From assembly GCA_030153045.1 (NCBI GenBank), contig JASLID010000107.1, forward strand, positions 1 to 53,848: a DNA stretch of 53,848 bases, in the 5' to 3' direction. A program made the position numbers and the translations under genes. Below are positions 7,895 through 16,824 of the stretch, piece after piece (within the stretch, counting starts at the first letter, position 1; each line of letters opens with the position of its first letter). The stretch is from Flavobacterium sp. GTDB taxonomy: Bacteria > Bacteroidota > Bacteroidia > Flavobacteriales > Flavobacteriaceae. The notes under the pieces were generated by a model that did no database searches, was not told where the DNA came from, and was given only the letters and a program-made list of their open reading frames with translations.

Positions 7895-8533
7895 ATGACA
7901 AAAAAACAGATATTTTATCTCGGATTATTTGCCTCAATTATTACTTTAAGTTCTGGTTTTAGACCATTCAATTCAGAATTATTTCCTTGGTTTCATGTAT
8001 TTGAAAAAGAAGTAATTTACACCGTTCCAACCGAAGTAGAGGTTGGTCAAACCTTTTTTAACATCCCGTTTGCTGGAAAAACATTTGTTGGTTTTCAACA
8101 AAGTTTGTCAGCACGAGAATCTCAAGGAAAGTATCTTAAAGTAAACACCTTAGGTTATTTAGGAAAGTACCAGTTTGGTTCTGAGACTTTAGAAAGCTTA
8201 GGTATAAATGATGAGGATAAGTTCCTGAAAAGCAGAAAGCTTCAGGAAAAGGCGTTCATTGCCTATTTGGCCATGAATAAGTGGGAATTGCGAAAAGAAA
8301 TCGCAAAATACGATGGTAAAGTAATTAGAGGAATTCCAATTACTGAGTCTGGAATATTAGCCGCAGCACACCTTGGAGGGCCGGGATCGGTAAAGAAATT
8401 TTTAAGATCTAACGGTAAGCGTAAATTTAAAGATGGTTATGGAACATCAATAACCGAGTACTTACGTGAATTTGCGGGTTATGACACCAGCTTTATTCAA
8501 GCAAGTAAGAGAGCGAAAGCTAGACATTATTAA
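7895..8533 (+). CDS. Lysozyme-like transglycosylase, exported
   Basis: A 212-residue protein with an N-terminal hydrophobic segment that should direct export. The SARESQGKYLKVNTLGYLGKYQFG motif resembles the ES-x-G catalytic site of lytic transglycosylases, with Glu75 as candidate catalyst. AAAHLGGPGSVKKFLRS and DGYGTSITEYLREFAGYD match the C-terminal part of the same lysozyme-like fold. Probable role: cleaving peptidoglycan glycan strands. Its stop codon overlaps the stop of the convergent methylase gene by 4 bases, with no terminator between them. The exact family is uncertain. Confidence 0.7.
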   Translation: MTKKQIFYLGLFASIITLSSGFRPFNSELFPWFHVFEKEVIYTVPTEVEVGQTFFNIPFAGKTFVGFQQSLSARESQGKYLKVNTLGYLGKYQFGSETLESLGINDEDKFLKSRKLQEKAFIAYLAMNKWELRKEIAKYDGKVIRGIPITESGILAAAHLGGPGSVKKFLRSNGKRKFKDGYGTSITEYLREFAGYDTSFIQASKRAKARHY

Positions 8534-9255
8534 TAATTCTTATGAATAATAAAAATACAAGGTCGGTTATGTAAATCGACCTTTTGTTTTTTCCAGTCTT
8601 TTACAGCAAAAGTTTTTATGTATTCTGTAGGAAGTGTAATGTCGCAAGCAATACATAAATTAGTGTTAGGCTGTAAGGTCACTAATAAATCTTCTAATAA
8701 TTTATTGTTTCTATAAGGGGTTTCGATAAACAGTTGAGACTGATTTTTATCAAACGATAATTTTTCAAAACTTTTTAATGCCGATTTTTTATCAGATTTA
8801 TCTATAGGCAAGTATCCATTAAAAGCAAAACTCTGTCCATTCATCCCAGAAGCCATCACGGCTAACAAAATAGAACTTGGACCCACTAACGGAATAACTT
8901 GAATTCCTTTTTCGTGCGCTAATTTGACAATTACAGCACCCGGATCGGCAACACCCGGACACCCAGCTTCACTCATTAATCCAACATTAGCCCCATTTAA
9001 TAAAGGCTTAATGAATTCTAAATGTTCTTGGGTTTCAGTGTGTTTGTTTAAAACAGAAATTTTTAAATCAGGTTGTTTCTTTTCAGGATGAACGCTCTTG
9101 ATAAATTTTCGAGCTGTTTTTTCGTTTTCAACGATATAGTAATCAATAAAATCAATGCTTCTTTTGATGGTTTGTGGCAACACATCTTCAGGATTCATTT
9201 CTCCCAAGGTCGTTGGAATCAAGTATAATTTCCCTAAAAAAGTCATTGGTTTCAT
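8530..9255 (-). CDS. SAM-dependent methylase, RsmI-like
   Basis: A 241-residue protein of the tetrapyrrole-methylase fold. GKLYLIPTTLGE at the start, MSEAGCPGVADPGAVIV and LVGPSSILLAVMASGMNGQSFAFNGYLP match the RsmI family, which 2'-O-methylates C1402 of 16S rRNA. Bacteroidota often carry a second, shorter member, and this sequence is that divergent type, so I leave the symbol empty. It is last in a dnaA, phosphatase, methylase run on the minus strand, 4 bases after the phosphatase. The start could also be Met4. Confidence 0.8.
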   Translation of the reverse strand: MKPMTFLGKLYLIPTTLGEMNPEDVLPQTIKRSIDFIDYYIVENEKTARKFIKSVHPEKKQPDLKISVLNKHTETQEHLEFIKPLLNGANVGLMSEAGCPGVADPGAVIVKLAHEKGIQVIPLVGPSSILLAVMASGMNGQSFAFNGYLPIDKSDKKSALKSFEKLSFDKNQSQLFIETPYRNNKLLEDLLVTLQPNTNLCIACDITLPTEYIKTFAVKDWKKQKVDLHNRPCIFIIHKNY

Positions 9256-9259
9256 ATGT

Positions 9260-9718
9260 TTATTTTTTCAAAAGTTTTTCGGCAATAGTTTCTGAAGCTG
9301 TATCAAGCATGTCAAATACTTTTTCAAAACCATCTTGCATGCCAAAGTAAGGATCGGGAACATCTACATTTTCCCCCGGAAAAATTTCATCAAGAATTAA
9401 TTTTACTTTTGCTTTTTCATTTTCATTCGAAGCCAGTTCAATCACATCTCTGTAATTTTGACTGTCCATTACATAAATGTAATCAAAATCGGTAAAATCT
9501 TTTTTAGAAAATTGTCGGCCTTTTAAATTAGAAATGTCTAGTCCTCTTCTTCGAGCAATGTCTATTGATCTTGCATCGGGTGGATTGCCAACATGCCAAT
9601 GACCCGTTCCAGCAGAATCTATATAAAAATCTGAAGAAAGTTTAGAACGCAAAATACCTTCGGCAAGGGGAGAACGGCAAATGTTTCCCAAGCAAACCAT
9701 CAATATTCTTGTAGCCAT
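9260..9718 (-). CDS. Low-molecular-weight protein tyrosine phosphatase
   Basis: A 152-residue cytoplasmic phosphatase. The signature CLGNICRS near the N-terminus gives nucleophile Cys9 and Arg15; DPYFG with Asp122 supplies the general acid. The physiological substrate is unknown; family members act on protein phosphotyrosine or phosphoarginine or have other targets. It lies 3 bases after the dnaA stop, so it is co-transcribed with dnaA, an arrangement common in flavobacteria. Confidence 0.92.
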   Translation of the reverse strand: MATRILMVCLGNICRSPLAEGILRSKLSSDFYIDSAGTGHWHVGNPPDARSIDIARRRGLDISNLKGRQFSKKDFTDFDYIYVMDSQNYRDVIELASNENEKAKVKLILDEIFPGENVDVPDPYFGMQDGFEKVFDMLDTASETIAEKLLKK

Positions 9719-9721
9719 GAT

Positions 9722-11149
9722 TTACAGCGATAGTTTTTTGTTGATGTCATCAACAAATTTTTTGAATTGTTTGTCGGTCGAAACCAAGTTGTCAACCGTT
9801 TTGCAAGCATGCAAAACAGTAGCATGATCGCGATCTCCAATTTGAGAGCCAATGTTTGCTAAAGAAGCTTTTGTGAATCTTTTAGCGAAAAACATAGCCA
9901 ATTGTCTTGCCTGTACTACGTGACGCTTTCTTGTTTTAGATTGCAAAGTATCGATGTCTAATTGGAAATAATCAGAAACCACTTTTTGAATGTAATCGAT
10001 AGAAATTTCACGTTTTACATTTTTAACAAACTTCTCAACGACTTGTTTCGCCAATTCGATAGTCACTTCTTTTTTATTGAAAGAAGATTGTGCGATTAAC
10101 GAAATGATAGCGCCTTCTAATTCTCTTACGTTGCTTTTAATGTTACGAGCTACGTATTCGATAATATCTTCAGGTATTTCTACACCATCACGATACAAAA
10201 TATTCTTTAAGATAGAAATTCTGGTTTCGTAATCAGGTTGGTGCAATTCGGCAGAAAGTCCCCACTTGAAACGAGATAACAAACGTTGTTCGATATCTTG
10301 CATGTCCACTGGCGCTTTGTCTGAAGTTAAAATAACTTGCTTTCCGTTTTGGTGTAAGTAATTGAAGATGTGGAAAAATACATCTTGTGTTCCAGTTTTA
10401 CCCGATAAGAATTGCACATCGTCAATAATCAAAACATCGATTAATTGATAAAAGTGAATAAAGTCGTTTCTGGTGTTTTTCTTAACCGAATCAATATATT
10501 GTTGTGTGAATATTTCCGCAGAAATATACAACACGGTTTTGTCTGGATATTTATCTTTTATCTCCACACCAATAGCGTGAGCTAAGTGTGTTTTTCCTAA
10601 ACCAACGCCTCCAAAAATCAATAATGGATTAAAAGAAGTTCCTCCTGGTTTATTAGCTACAGCCATACCAGCAGAACGAGCCAGTCTGTTTGAGTCACCT
10701 TCTAAAAAGTTATCAAAACTATAATTGGCATTCAGTTGCGATTCGATTTTTAAATTACGAATCCCAGGAATGATAAAAGGATTTTTTAATTCAGGATTTT
10801 TTTGTTGCACTGGAACATCAATTTCCTGCGTTTTTACAGGCGAACGATGTGCACTGGGTAACTGTTCTGTAAATGGAAGTTTGTTACCGTAGGTATTCTC
10901 CATTTTAATTTTATACAGTAACTTCGCGTTTTTCCCAAGTTCTTTAGTTAGTGCAACTTTTAATAATTTAACGTAATGCTCTTCTAGCCATTCGTAAAAG
11001 AATTTACTTGGCACCTGAATATAAAGCGCGTTGTCTGTAAGCTCTACTGACTTGATTGGTTCGAACCAAGTTTTGTATGCTTGTTCCTGAATGTTATCTT
11101 TTATAAATAACAGACAATTATCCCAGACTGTTTCCGCAGTTTTATTCAT
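9722..11149 (-). CDS. dnaA: Chromosomal replication initiator DnaA
   Basis: ATP-dependent initiator that opens the replication origin. Order: N-terminal domain I (TVWDNCLLFIKDN), linker with SAHRSPVKTQ, AAA+ domain with GGVGLGKTH (Walker A) and LIIDDVQFL (Walker B), and the C-terminal DNA-binding domain with the signature ANIGSQIGDRDHATVLHAC. I start at the second methionine (MNKTAETVW) because family members begin there; a start 9 bases upstream (at 11158) is possible. There is no dnaN beside it and no clear DnaA-box cluster upstream. It leads a three-gene unit with the phosphatase and methylase. Confidence 0.95.
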   Translation of the reverse strand: MNKTAETVWDNCLLFIKDNIQEQAYKTWFEPIKSVELTDNALYIQVPSKFFYEWLEEHYVKLLKVALTKELGKNAKLLYKIKMENTYGNKLPFTEQLPSAHRSPVKTQEIDVPVQQKNPELKNPFIIPGIRNLKIESQLNANYSFDNFLEGDSNRLARSAGMAVANKPGGTSFNPLLIFGGVGLGKTHLAHAIGVEIKDKYPDKTVLYISAEIFTQQYIDSVKKNTRNDFIHFYQLIDVLIIDDVQFLSGKTGTQDVFFHIFNYLHQNGKQVILTSDKAPVDMQDIEQRLLSRFKWGLSAELHQPDYETRISILKNILYRDGVEIPEDIIEYVARNIKSNVRELEGAIISLIAQSSFNKKEVTIELAKQVVEKFVKNVKREISIDYIQKVVSDYFQLDIDTLQSKTRKRHVVQARQLAMFFAKRFTKASLANIGSQIGDRDHATVLHACKTVDNLVSTDKQFKKFVDDINKKLSL

Positions 11150-11344
11150 TGTGTGCATTCGAATACGTTAATTGTTAATGGTTTACTTGATAAATAATCG
11201 ATCAAGATTTTGGTTGAATTGGGATAGCAAATATGAGCCATAAAAACTGTAAAAAAAAATTTTTTTCATATTGATTTTATAAAAAAAATGTTGTAGGATG
11301 TTTTGTTGGGGTTAAGCAATTATTAAATTTTATTGACGATAAAA

Positions 11345-11746
11345 ATGAAAATTCACGAATTAAAATTACGAGTTAGATATGCCGAAACGGATCAAATGGG
11401 GATGGTATATCATGGAAATTACGCACAGTATTTTGAGATCGGACGTGTGGAATGGCTAAGAAACTTAGGGGTTTCTTACAAATGGATGGAAGAAACCGGG
11501 ATTATGCTTCCCTTAGTGTCGCTTTCTATGAACTATAAAAAACCGGCTCGTTATGATGATGAACTAACTGTGAAAACAATATTTAAAAGTCAAACCTCAG
11601 TTAAGATAGAATTTGATTACGAAATTTACAATGCTAACAATGAGTTGTTAACAACTGGCAATTCAATTTTAGTGTTTGTAGACATAAAAACGGGTCGCCC
11701 AACGTTACCTCCAGATTACGTAAATGATAAATTAAGGGGTTTTTAA
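11345..11746 (+). CDS. Acyl-CoA thioesterase, YbgC/4-HBT family
   Basis: A 133-residue hot-dog-fold thioesterase. RVRYAETDQMGMVYHGNYAQYFEIGRVEW holds the conserved Asp-x-x-(Gly)-x-Val-x-His-x-x-Tyr core of the 4-hydroxybenzoyl-CoA thioesterase group. Likely hydrolyses an acyl-CoA or a related thioester in the cytoplasm; the natural substrate is unknown. I use the ATG at 11345 in place of a TTG 12 bases upstream. It is divergent from dnaA, and its stop overlaps that of the convergent YigZ gene by 4 bases. Confidence 0.88.
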   Translation: MKIHELKLRVRYAETDQMGMVYHGNYAQYFEIGRVEWLRNLGVSYKWMEETGIMLPLVSLSMNYKKPARYDDELTVKTIFKSQTSVKIEFDYEIYNANNELLTTGNSILVFVDIKTGRPTLPPDYVNDKLRGF

Positions 11747-12351
11747 ATTTCTTTTATTTCCACTTCAAACAAATTAGAAAAAATGTCGAAAATCGCTTCG
11801 GCATTTTTTTTTCGGGTTGAAATTTCAATCTGACAAGCTTCTTCCATTTTTTGAGAAACGATGTTTAAGTTTTTCTCTTTTATAATACGCATGACTTTAT
11901 TCATGTTTTTATAGTCGAAATGAATTGAGAAATGAACATCGATTGTTTTTTCAATAATTTCAGCTTCGCTAAGTGCCATTTGAGCTCCTGTTCTGTAGGC
12001 CGAAATTAATCCGCCCACGCCCAGTTTTACTCCTCCAAAATACCGAACAACCACAACTAATACATTCGTGACCTCAAACGATTGAATTTGACCGTAAATA
12101 GGTATGCCTGCGCTGTTGTTAGGTTCGCCGTCGTCATTAGCGCGATATTGAATTTTAGAGGTGCCTATTTGATAGGCGTAACACCAATGACGCGCCGAGA
12201 AATGTTGCTTTTTTAGATTTTCAATATGTGTTTTGACTTCTTCTTCGGAAGTTACAGGAAAGGCATAGCCGAAAAACTTACTGTTTTTTTCTTTAAATAA
12301 TGCTTCGGGAGAAGCGGTGGCTATGGTTTTGTATGTGTCTGTTGAAGTCAA
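11743..12351 (-). CDS. YigZ/IMPACT family protein
   Basis: A 202-residue member of the UPF0029/IMPACT family. The motif FSARHWCYAYQIG, then RANDDGEPNNSAGIPIYGQI and VVVVRYFGGVKLGVGGLISAYR, define the conserved N-terminal domain. A smaller C-terminal domain follows. Role in bacteria is poorly known; eukaryotic relatives bind ribosome-associated GCN1. The start codon is TTG at 12351, with a stop in frame just upstream and no methionine nearby downstream. Confidence 0.88.
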   Translation of the reverse strand: MTSTDTYKTIATASPEALFKEKNSKFFGYAFPVTSEEEVKTHIENLKKQHFSARHWCYAYQIGTSKIQYRANDDGEPNNSAGIPIYGQIQSFEVTNVLVVVVRYFGGVKLGVGGLISAYRTGAQMALSEAEIIEKTIDVHFSIHFDYKNMNKVMRIIKEKNLNIVSQKMEEACQIEISTRKKNAEAIFDIFSNLFEVEIKEI

Positions 12352-12449
12352 AAAATCTTATTTTGATTTCAAAAGTAATCACAAATTCCAATAATTAAAA
12401 CTCCAAGTCGCAAGAAATGGATTTTTGGAAATTAAAAGAGGATTACATT

Positions 12450-13058
12450 TTATAGTGGAATGTCTTTTTTCGAAAGTAAATCAACCACATCTTCTTTGCC
12501 TACTTGTAAATTCCAAACATGCATGCCTAATGCGGCTGCGATGTCTGTATTTTCTTTTTTATCATCTACAAATAAGGTACGCTTTAAAGACAATTCGTGT
12601 TTTTTAATGATGTAGTTGAAAATTTCAGGCTCTGGTTTACGGAGTCCAATTTCAAATGAAAAATATACTTTTTCAAAACATTGGTAAAATTCTCTGGCGA
12701 AAGTGGCGCCTACTTTGTGTTCAAATTTTGCGATGTGAATTTCATCGGTATTGCTCAATAAAAACAATTTGTATTTCATTGATAAACGCTGTAAAAATTC
12801 TAATCGGTATAAAGGAAAATCAAGCAATACAGCATGCCATGCTTCTCTAATGTCGTCTATGGATGCGTTGGGGATTATTTTTTTGATTTCAATCATGAAC
12901 TGAACTTCGGAAAGTTTTCCTTTTTCAAATTTCTGATTGATTTGATCTATTTCGTCAGTCCAAGATGGCAATCCTAATTTTTGTAATGCGGCTAGTGATG
13001 CATTTTTATCCAAATTGATAAATACGTCGCCAAAATCGAAAATAATAGTGTTAATCAT
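12450..13058 (-). CDS. HAD-superfamily phosphatase, YihX-like
   Basis: A 202-residue HAD hydrolase. The N-terminal IIFDFGDVFINLD supplies the nucleophile Asp8, with Gly at +2 as in the YihX/glucose-1-phosphatase branch in place of the usual second Asp. Motif II is LLSNTDEIH, and GLRKPEPEIFNYII plus TLFVDDKKENTDIAAALGM supply Lys and the acidic pair. Likely a small-molecule phosphatase; substrate unknown. Its start overlaps the ribD end by 8 bases, so they share a transcript and it might dephosphorylate a riboflavin precursor, which is only an inference. Confidence 0.88.
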   Translation of the reverse strand: MINTIIFDFGDVFINLDKNASLAALQKLGLPSWTDEIDQINQKFEKGKLSEVQFMIEIKKIIPNASIDDIREAWHAVLLDFPLYRLEFLQRLSMKYKLFLLSNTDEIHIAKFEHKVGATFAREFYQCFEKVYFSFEIGLRKPEPEIFNYIIKKHELSLKRTLFVDDKKENTDIAAALGMHVWNLQVGKEDVVDLLSKKDIPL

Positions 13059-14058
13059 AGTTTGAATAGATTAAAAGTTCGTCACTTTCTATTTTTTGTT
13101 TTTTCGCTATTTTCCCAGTGATAATTGGGGCTTTTGTACCACTTGAAAATGTTGTTTCCCCTTTAAATACTCTTGCCTCATCCCATAAATTGGCATCAAT
13201 AAATGTTTGTAATGTCTGTCTTCCTCCCTCAATAATTACAGATTGTAAATTACTGTCATACAAATAATTAGCTAGTTGGCTAGCAATATTTTCTAAATGA
13301 TTAATTTGGGAGTCAGTAATCAAGATGGTTTTGGAAGAACTATCAAATATAAGACTTTCTTTTGAAATCCTATTATTTTTGTCTAAAACAATTCTTACAG
13401 GATTATTTCCGGTCCAATCTCTAACGTCTAATTTGGGGTTGTCGTCAATGACGGTCTGTGTTCCAACTAAAATAGATTGTTCTTCACTACGCCACTTGTG
13501 TACTAATTGGCGCGAGTAAGAGTTCGTTATCCAAACTGGTTTGTTTTCTGTTTTATTTTGAGGTGCGATAAAACCATCAGCGGTTTCTGCCCATTTTAAA
13601 ATAATATAGGGGCGCTTTTTATTGTGAAAAGTAAAAAAGCGTTTGTTGAGTTCGTTGCATTCTTCTTCAAGAATACCAATGGTTACATTGGCTCCAGCTT
13701 CCATTAGTTTCTTAACACCATTCCCGGAAACTTTCGAAAAAGGGTCTATGGTTCCTATAACAACATTCGGGATTTTGTGTTTGATGATTAAATCGGAACA
13801 TGGAGGTGTTTTTCCAAAATGACTACACGGCTCTAAACTCACATAAATGGTCGATTTCGATAAAAGTGATGGATCTTTAACTGAATTGATTGCATTTACT
13901 TCGGCATGGGCTTCACCGGCTTTTTTATGCCAACCTTCACCAATAATTTTTCCGTCATAAACAATCACACTACCAACTAACGGATTGGGATAGGTTGTTC
14001 CCAAGCCATTTTTAGCTAATTTGATGCAACGTTTTATATAAAATTCATGTATCTTCAC
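13051..14058 (-). CDS. ribD: Riboflavin biosynthesis deaminase/reductase
   Basis: Bifunctional enzyme for two consecutive steps of riboflavin synthesis. The N-terminal deaminase has the zinc motif HAEVNAI and PCSHFGKTPPCS; the C-terminal reductase follows from about residue 145 (RPYIILKWAETADGFIAP). I start at a GTG at 14058 (protein beginning MKIHEFYIKRCIKLA) because the family begins here. An ATG 45 bases upstream would add non-conserved residues and overlap the divergent GNAT gene. The length of 335 residues is usual. No other rib gene is adjacent. Confidence 0.92.
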   Translation of the reverse strand: MKIHEFYIKRCIKLAKNGLGTTYPNPLVGSVIVYDGKIIGEGWHKKAGEAHAEVNAINSVKDPSLLSKSTIYVSLEPCSHFGKTPPCSDLIIKHKIPNVVIGTIDPFSKVSGNGVKKLMEAGANVTIGILEEECNELNKRFFTFHNKKRPYIILKWAETADGFIAPQNKTENKPVWITNSYSRQLVHKWRSEEQSILVGTQTVIDDNPKLDVRDWTGNNPVRIVLDKNNRISKESLIFDSSSKTILITDSQINHLENIASQLANYLYDSNLQSVIIEGGRQTLQTFIDANLWDEARVFKGETTFSSGTKAPIITGKIAKKQKIESDELLIYSNYD

Positions 14059-14086
14059 ATCACAAAAATAACTATTTCTATTTAGA

Positions 14087-14587
14087 ATGAGTGAGCTTAT
14101 CATAAGGGAAATTCAACCTGCTGACAATGCGGAAATTGCACAGGTAATCAGAGCTGTTTTAATAGAGCATAATGTACCTAAAGTAGGTACTGCTTATGCC
14201 GATCCGCAATTGGATTATATGTTTGAGGCCTATTCAGAGCCAAAATCAATGTATTTTGTAGTTGAAAAAGAAGGTAAAATTGTGGGTGGTGCTGGAATTG
14301 CTCCATTAGCCAATGGTTCGTCCGATGTTTGCGAATTGCAAAAAATGTATTTTTTACCCGAAACAAGAGGGTTAGGAGTAGGCGCAAAAATGATGGAGAC
14401 CTGTTTGAATAAAGCAAAAAACTTCGGATTCAAACAATGTTATCTAGAAACCATGCCTTATATGGTAGCTGCTCAAAAACTATATCAAAAATCAGGTTTT
14501 AAATACCTTGAGACGCCTATTGGTTGCACGGGACATTCTTCTTGCTCAGTTTGGATGATTAAGCAATTGGGCATTGATAAAGAATAA
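14087..14587 (+). CDS. GNAT N-acetyltransferase
   Basis: A 166-residue GNAT protein. The acetyl-CoA loop is LPETRGLGVGAKMMETCL, preceded by the beta4 segment DVCELQKMYF and followed by QCYLETMPYMVAAQKLYQKSGFKYLE. The substrate is unknown. It starts 28 bases from the divergent ribD start and ends 14 bases before prmC on the same strand, so it may be co-transcribed with prmC. Confidence 0.88.
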   Translation: MSELIIREIQPADNAEIAQVIRAVLIEHNVPKVGTAYADPQLDYMFEAYSEPKSMYFVVEKEGKIVGGAGIAPLANGSSDVCELQKMYFLPETRGLGVGAKMMETCLNKAKNFGFKQCYLETMPYMVAAQKLYQKSGFKYLETPIGCTGHSSCSVWMIKQLGIDKE

Positions 14588-14601
14588 GTAACAATTATAA
14601 A

Positions 14602-15489
14602 ATGCTATTAAAAGACTACCGCAACCAATTTAAAGAAGAGCTTGCCGAAATTTTCGATGAAAAAGAAATCGAAAGCTTTTTCTATATCATTTTAGAAGCT
14701 TTTCACCAAATGAAAAGAGTCGATTTAGCATTAAATCCAGGTTTTGAACTCGATGCAATGCAATTGTTACAATGGGAAACTGTTTTGTCACAACTAAAAG
14801 AACACAAACCTATTCAGTATATTTTAGGAGAAACCGAGTTTTTTGGATTGCCTTTTTATGTGAATGAAAATACTTTAATTCCACGTCCGGAAACGGAAGA
14901 ATTGGTCGATTGGATTATTAAAAAGTCGAAAGTCGAAAGTCAAAAGTCAACCCGAGGCAAAGCCGAACGGAGCGAAGCTAAAGTCAAAATTCTGGATATT
15001 GGAACTGGAAGTGGTTGTATTGCTATTTCATTGGCTAAAAATAGGCCTACTACTCAAGTTTTTGCTCTTGATGTTTCCGAGAAAGCTTTGGCTACAGCCA
15101 AAATAAATGCAGAAAGAAACGATGTTAACATTACTTTTTTGCATCAAAGTATTTTAGAAACGGAAGATCTCCTAGAGCAATTTGATATTATTGTTTCTAA
15201 TCCTCCTTATGTTCGCAATTTAGAAAAAGAAGAAATCAATAAAAACGTTTTAGCCTACGAGCCTCATTTGGCTTTATTTGTGGAAGATAACGACGCTTTG
15301 TTGTTTTACAGAAAAATTGCAGAATTAGCCCAAAAAAACCTTTCGGAAAACGGTCAATTGTATTTTGAAATCAACCAATATCTTGGTAAAGAAATGATTG
15401 CGTTGTTGGAAAAAATGAACTTCAAAAATATTGAATTACGTAAGGATATTTACGGTAACGACAGAATGATTTTCGCGACTAAAAACTGA
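14602..15489 (+). CDS. prmC: Peptide chain release factor N5-glutamine methyltransferase
   Basis: Methylates the GGQ glutamine of release factors RF1 and RF2. The N-terminal helical domain is followed by LIPRPETEELVDW, then the SAM motif ILDIGTGSGCIAISLA and the catalytic NPPYV motif, which define PrmC/HemK. It is 295 residues. A region of about 20 residues between LVDWII and KILDIG is longer and more charged than usual and is encoded by repeat-like DNA (14921-14982); the reading frame stays open and the catalytic motifs are intact. Confidence 0.95.
   Translation: MLLKDYRNQFKEELAEIFDEKEIESFFYIILEAFHQMKRVDLALNPGFELDAMQLLQWETVLSQLKEHKPIQYILGETEFFGLPFYVNENTLIPRPETEELVDWIIKKSKVESQKSTRGKAERSEAKVKILDIGTGSGCIAISLAKNRPTTQVFALDVSEKALATAKINAERNDVNITFLHQSILETEDLLEQFDIIVSNPPYVRNLEKEEINKNVLAYEPHLALFVEDNDALLFYRKIAELAQKNLSENGQLYFEINQYLGKEMIALLEKMNFKNIELRKDIYGNDRMIFATKN
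14921..14982 (+). repeat. Repeat-like in-frame insert inside prmC
   Basis: The DNA has three near-identical 8-base words AAGTCGAA/AAGTCAAA followed by a GC-rich segment AGGCAAAGCCGAACGG. This style matches intergenic word repeats and not coding DNA around it. It encodes a lysine/serine-rich linker between the PrmC N-terminal domain and the methyltransferase domain. Confidence 0.6.
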
Positions 15490-15495
15490 GTTGAT

Positions 15496-16737
15496 CTATT
15501 CGTATCGTAAAGCCTCAATTGGATCTAATTTCGCAGCCTTCATCGCTGGATAAGAACCAGAAACAACAGCCACAACAAAGCTTACGACAAAAGCAGATGT
15601 AATAGCTAACCAAGGAATGACAAATTGAAATTCGATTAAAGTAGCAATCAAATAACCTATCGATATTCCTAAAATAACTCCTAAAAGGCCTCCTAACTGT
15701 CCAATTACTAAAGTCTCCATAAAAAACTGCATGGCAATAGTACTTCGTTTGGCTCCAAGTGCTTTTCGGGTGCCTATTTCTCTAGTTCGTTCGGTTACCG
15801 AAACCAACATGATGTTCATAAGTGCAATCGAAGATCCAAAAATGGTAATAATCCCAATAACCCATGCCGAGATGCCTAAATATTGAGTGATTCCAAGTAT
15901 TTTATTAATCAAATCATCGCTTCGGGAAACACCAAAATTATCATCCTCTACGGGATTCAGCTTACGAACTTTACGCATGGCAATTGTAGCATTTGCGATA
16001 GCTTCATCCAGTAATTCTTTTTTGTCAATCATGACACTAGTCACGTAATTGATACTCGGAGCAGTAAATAGTGTTCTGGCTACTTGGATAGGAATCATAA
16101 CCCTTAAATCCTGACTGTTCCCAAAAGTAGAGCCCTTTTCTTTCAAAATGCCAATTACTTTAAATTTTGCGCCACGAATGGAAATGGTTTTATCAATAGG
16201 ATTTATATTGGCCAACAATTTCTTCTCAAAATCGGAACCTAAAACACAAACATAATTGTTGTTTTCAATATCAAAATTGGTAAAATTCCTTCCTTTAACC
16301 ACTTCGAGCCCTGAATTTGGAATGAAATTTTCATCGACACCTAAAACCGAAACTTCAGGATCTGTCTTGTCATTTTCATATTTCACCTCGGCATTAGCTG
16401 TAGCAGTAAATGATACTGATGTATTGGTAAAAGGATATTTGTAGTTTTCTTTAAAGGCTTTGGCTTCGGGATAACTAATAATAGGATTTATTTTTTTGAC
16501 TTCTCCTCGTCCTTCTGATCTGGTCAAATTATCGTATTGATTAATGGTGAAAGTATTCGAACCCATCGAAGCAAAATCATTAGAAATGGTGTTTTCCAGC
16601 GCCGATACCACGGTCAAAATACCAACCAAAGCCGTAATTCCAATAGCAATAATCAATACCGTTAAAACAGTACGGAGTAGTTGCGTTTTTATAGAACCCA
16701 GCGCAATTCTTACATTCTCTCTAAATAATCCAATCAT
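15496..16737 (-). CDS. MacB-like ABC transporter permease
   Basis: A 413-residue inner-membrane protein with the MacB/FtsX layout. One helix near the N-terminus (LLRTVLTVLIIAIGITALVGI) is followed by a periplasmic domain of about 210 residues, then three helices in the C-terminal FtsX part with SVTERTREIGTRKALGAKRSTI between them. Partners in this family are an ATPase and often a periplasmic adaptor; neither is adjacent. Likely exports a substrate or transmits mechanical force. The end is 6 bases from the prmC stop, convergent. Confidence 0.9.
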   Translation of the reverse strand: MIGLFRENVRIALGSIKTQLLRTVLTVLIIAIGITALVGILTVVSALENTISNDFASMGSNTFTINQYDNLTRSEGRGEVKKINPIISYPEAKAFKENYKYPFTNTSVSFTATANAEVKYENDKTDPEVSVLGVDENFIPNSGLEVVKGRNFTNFDIENNNYVCVLGSDFEKKLLANINPIDKTISIRGAKFKVIGILKEKGSTFGNSQDLRVMIPIQVARTLFTAPSINYVTSVMIDKKELLDEAIANATIAMRKVRKLNPVEDDNFGVSRSDDLINKILGITQYLGISAWVIGIITIFGSSIALMNIMLVSVTERTREIGTRKALGAKRSTIAMQFFMETLVIGQLGGLLGVILGISIGYLIATLIEFQFVIPWLAITSAFVVSFVVAVVSGSYPAMKAAKLDPIEALRYE

Positions 16738-16824
16738 AGTGCCTATTTGACACTAAATTACATTTTTTGTTACAACTTGTAGCTAAATTTTATTAATCGT
16801 TTAAAAAGTGAGATATTTGCAATG

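Noticed and set aside
11150..11344. Replication origin next to dnaA
   Set aside because: The gap is AT-rich, but I find no cluster of TTATCCACA-like boxes, and dnaN is not adjacent. In Bacteroidota the origin is often elsewhere.
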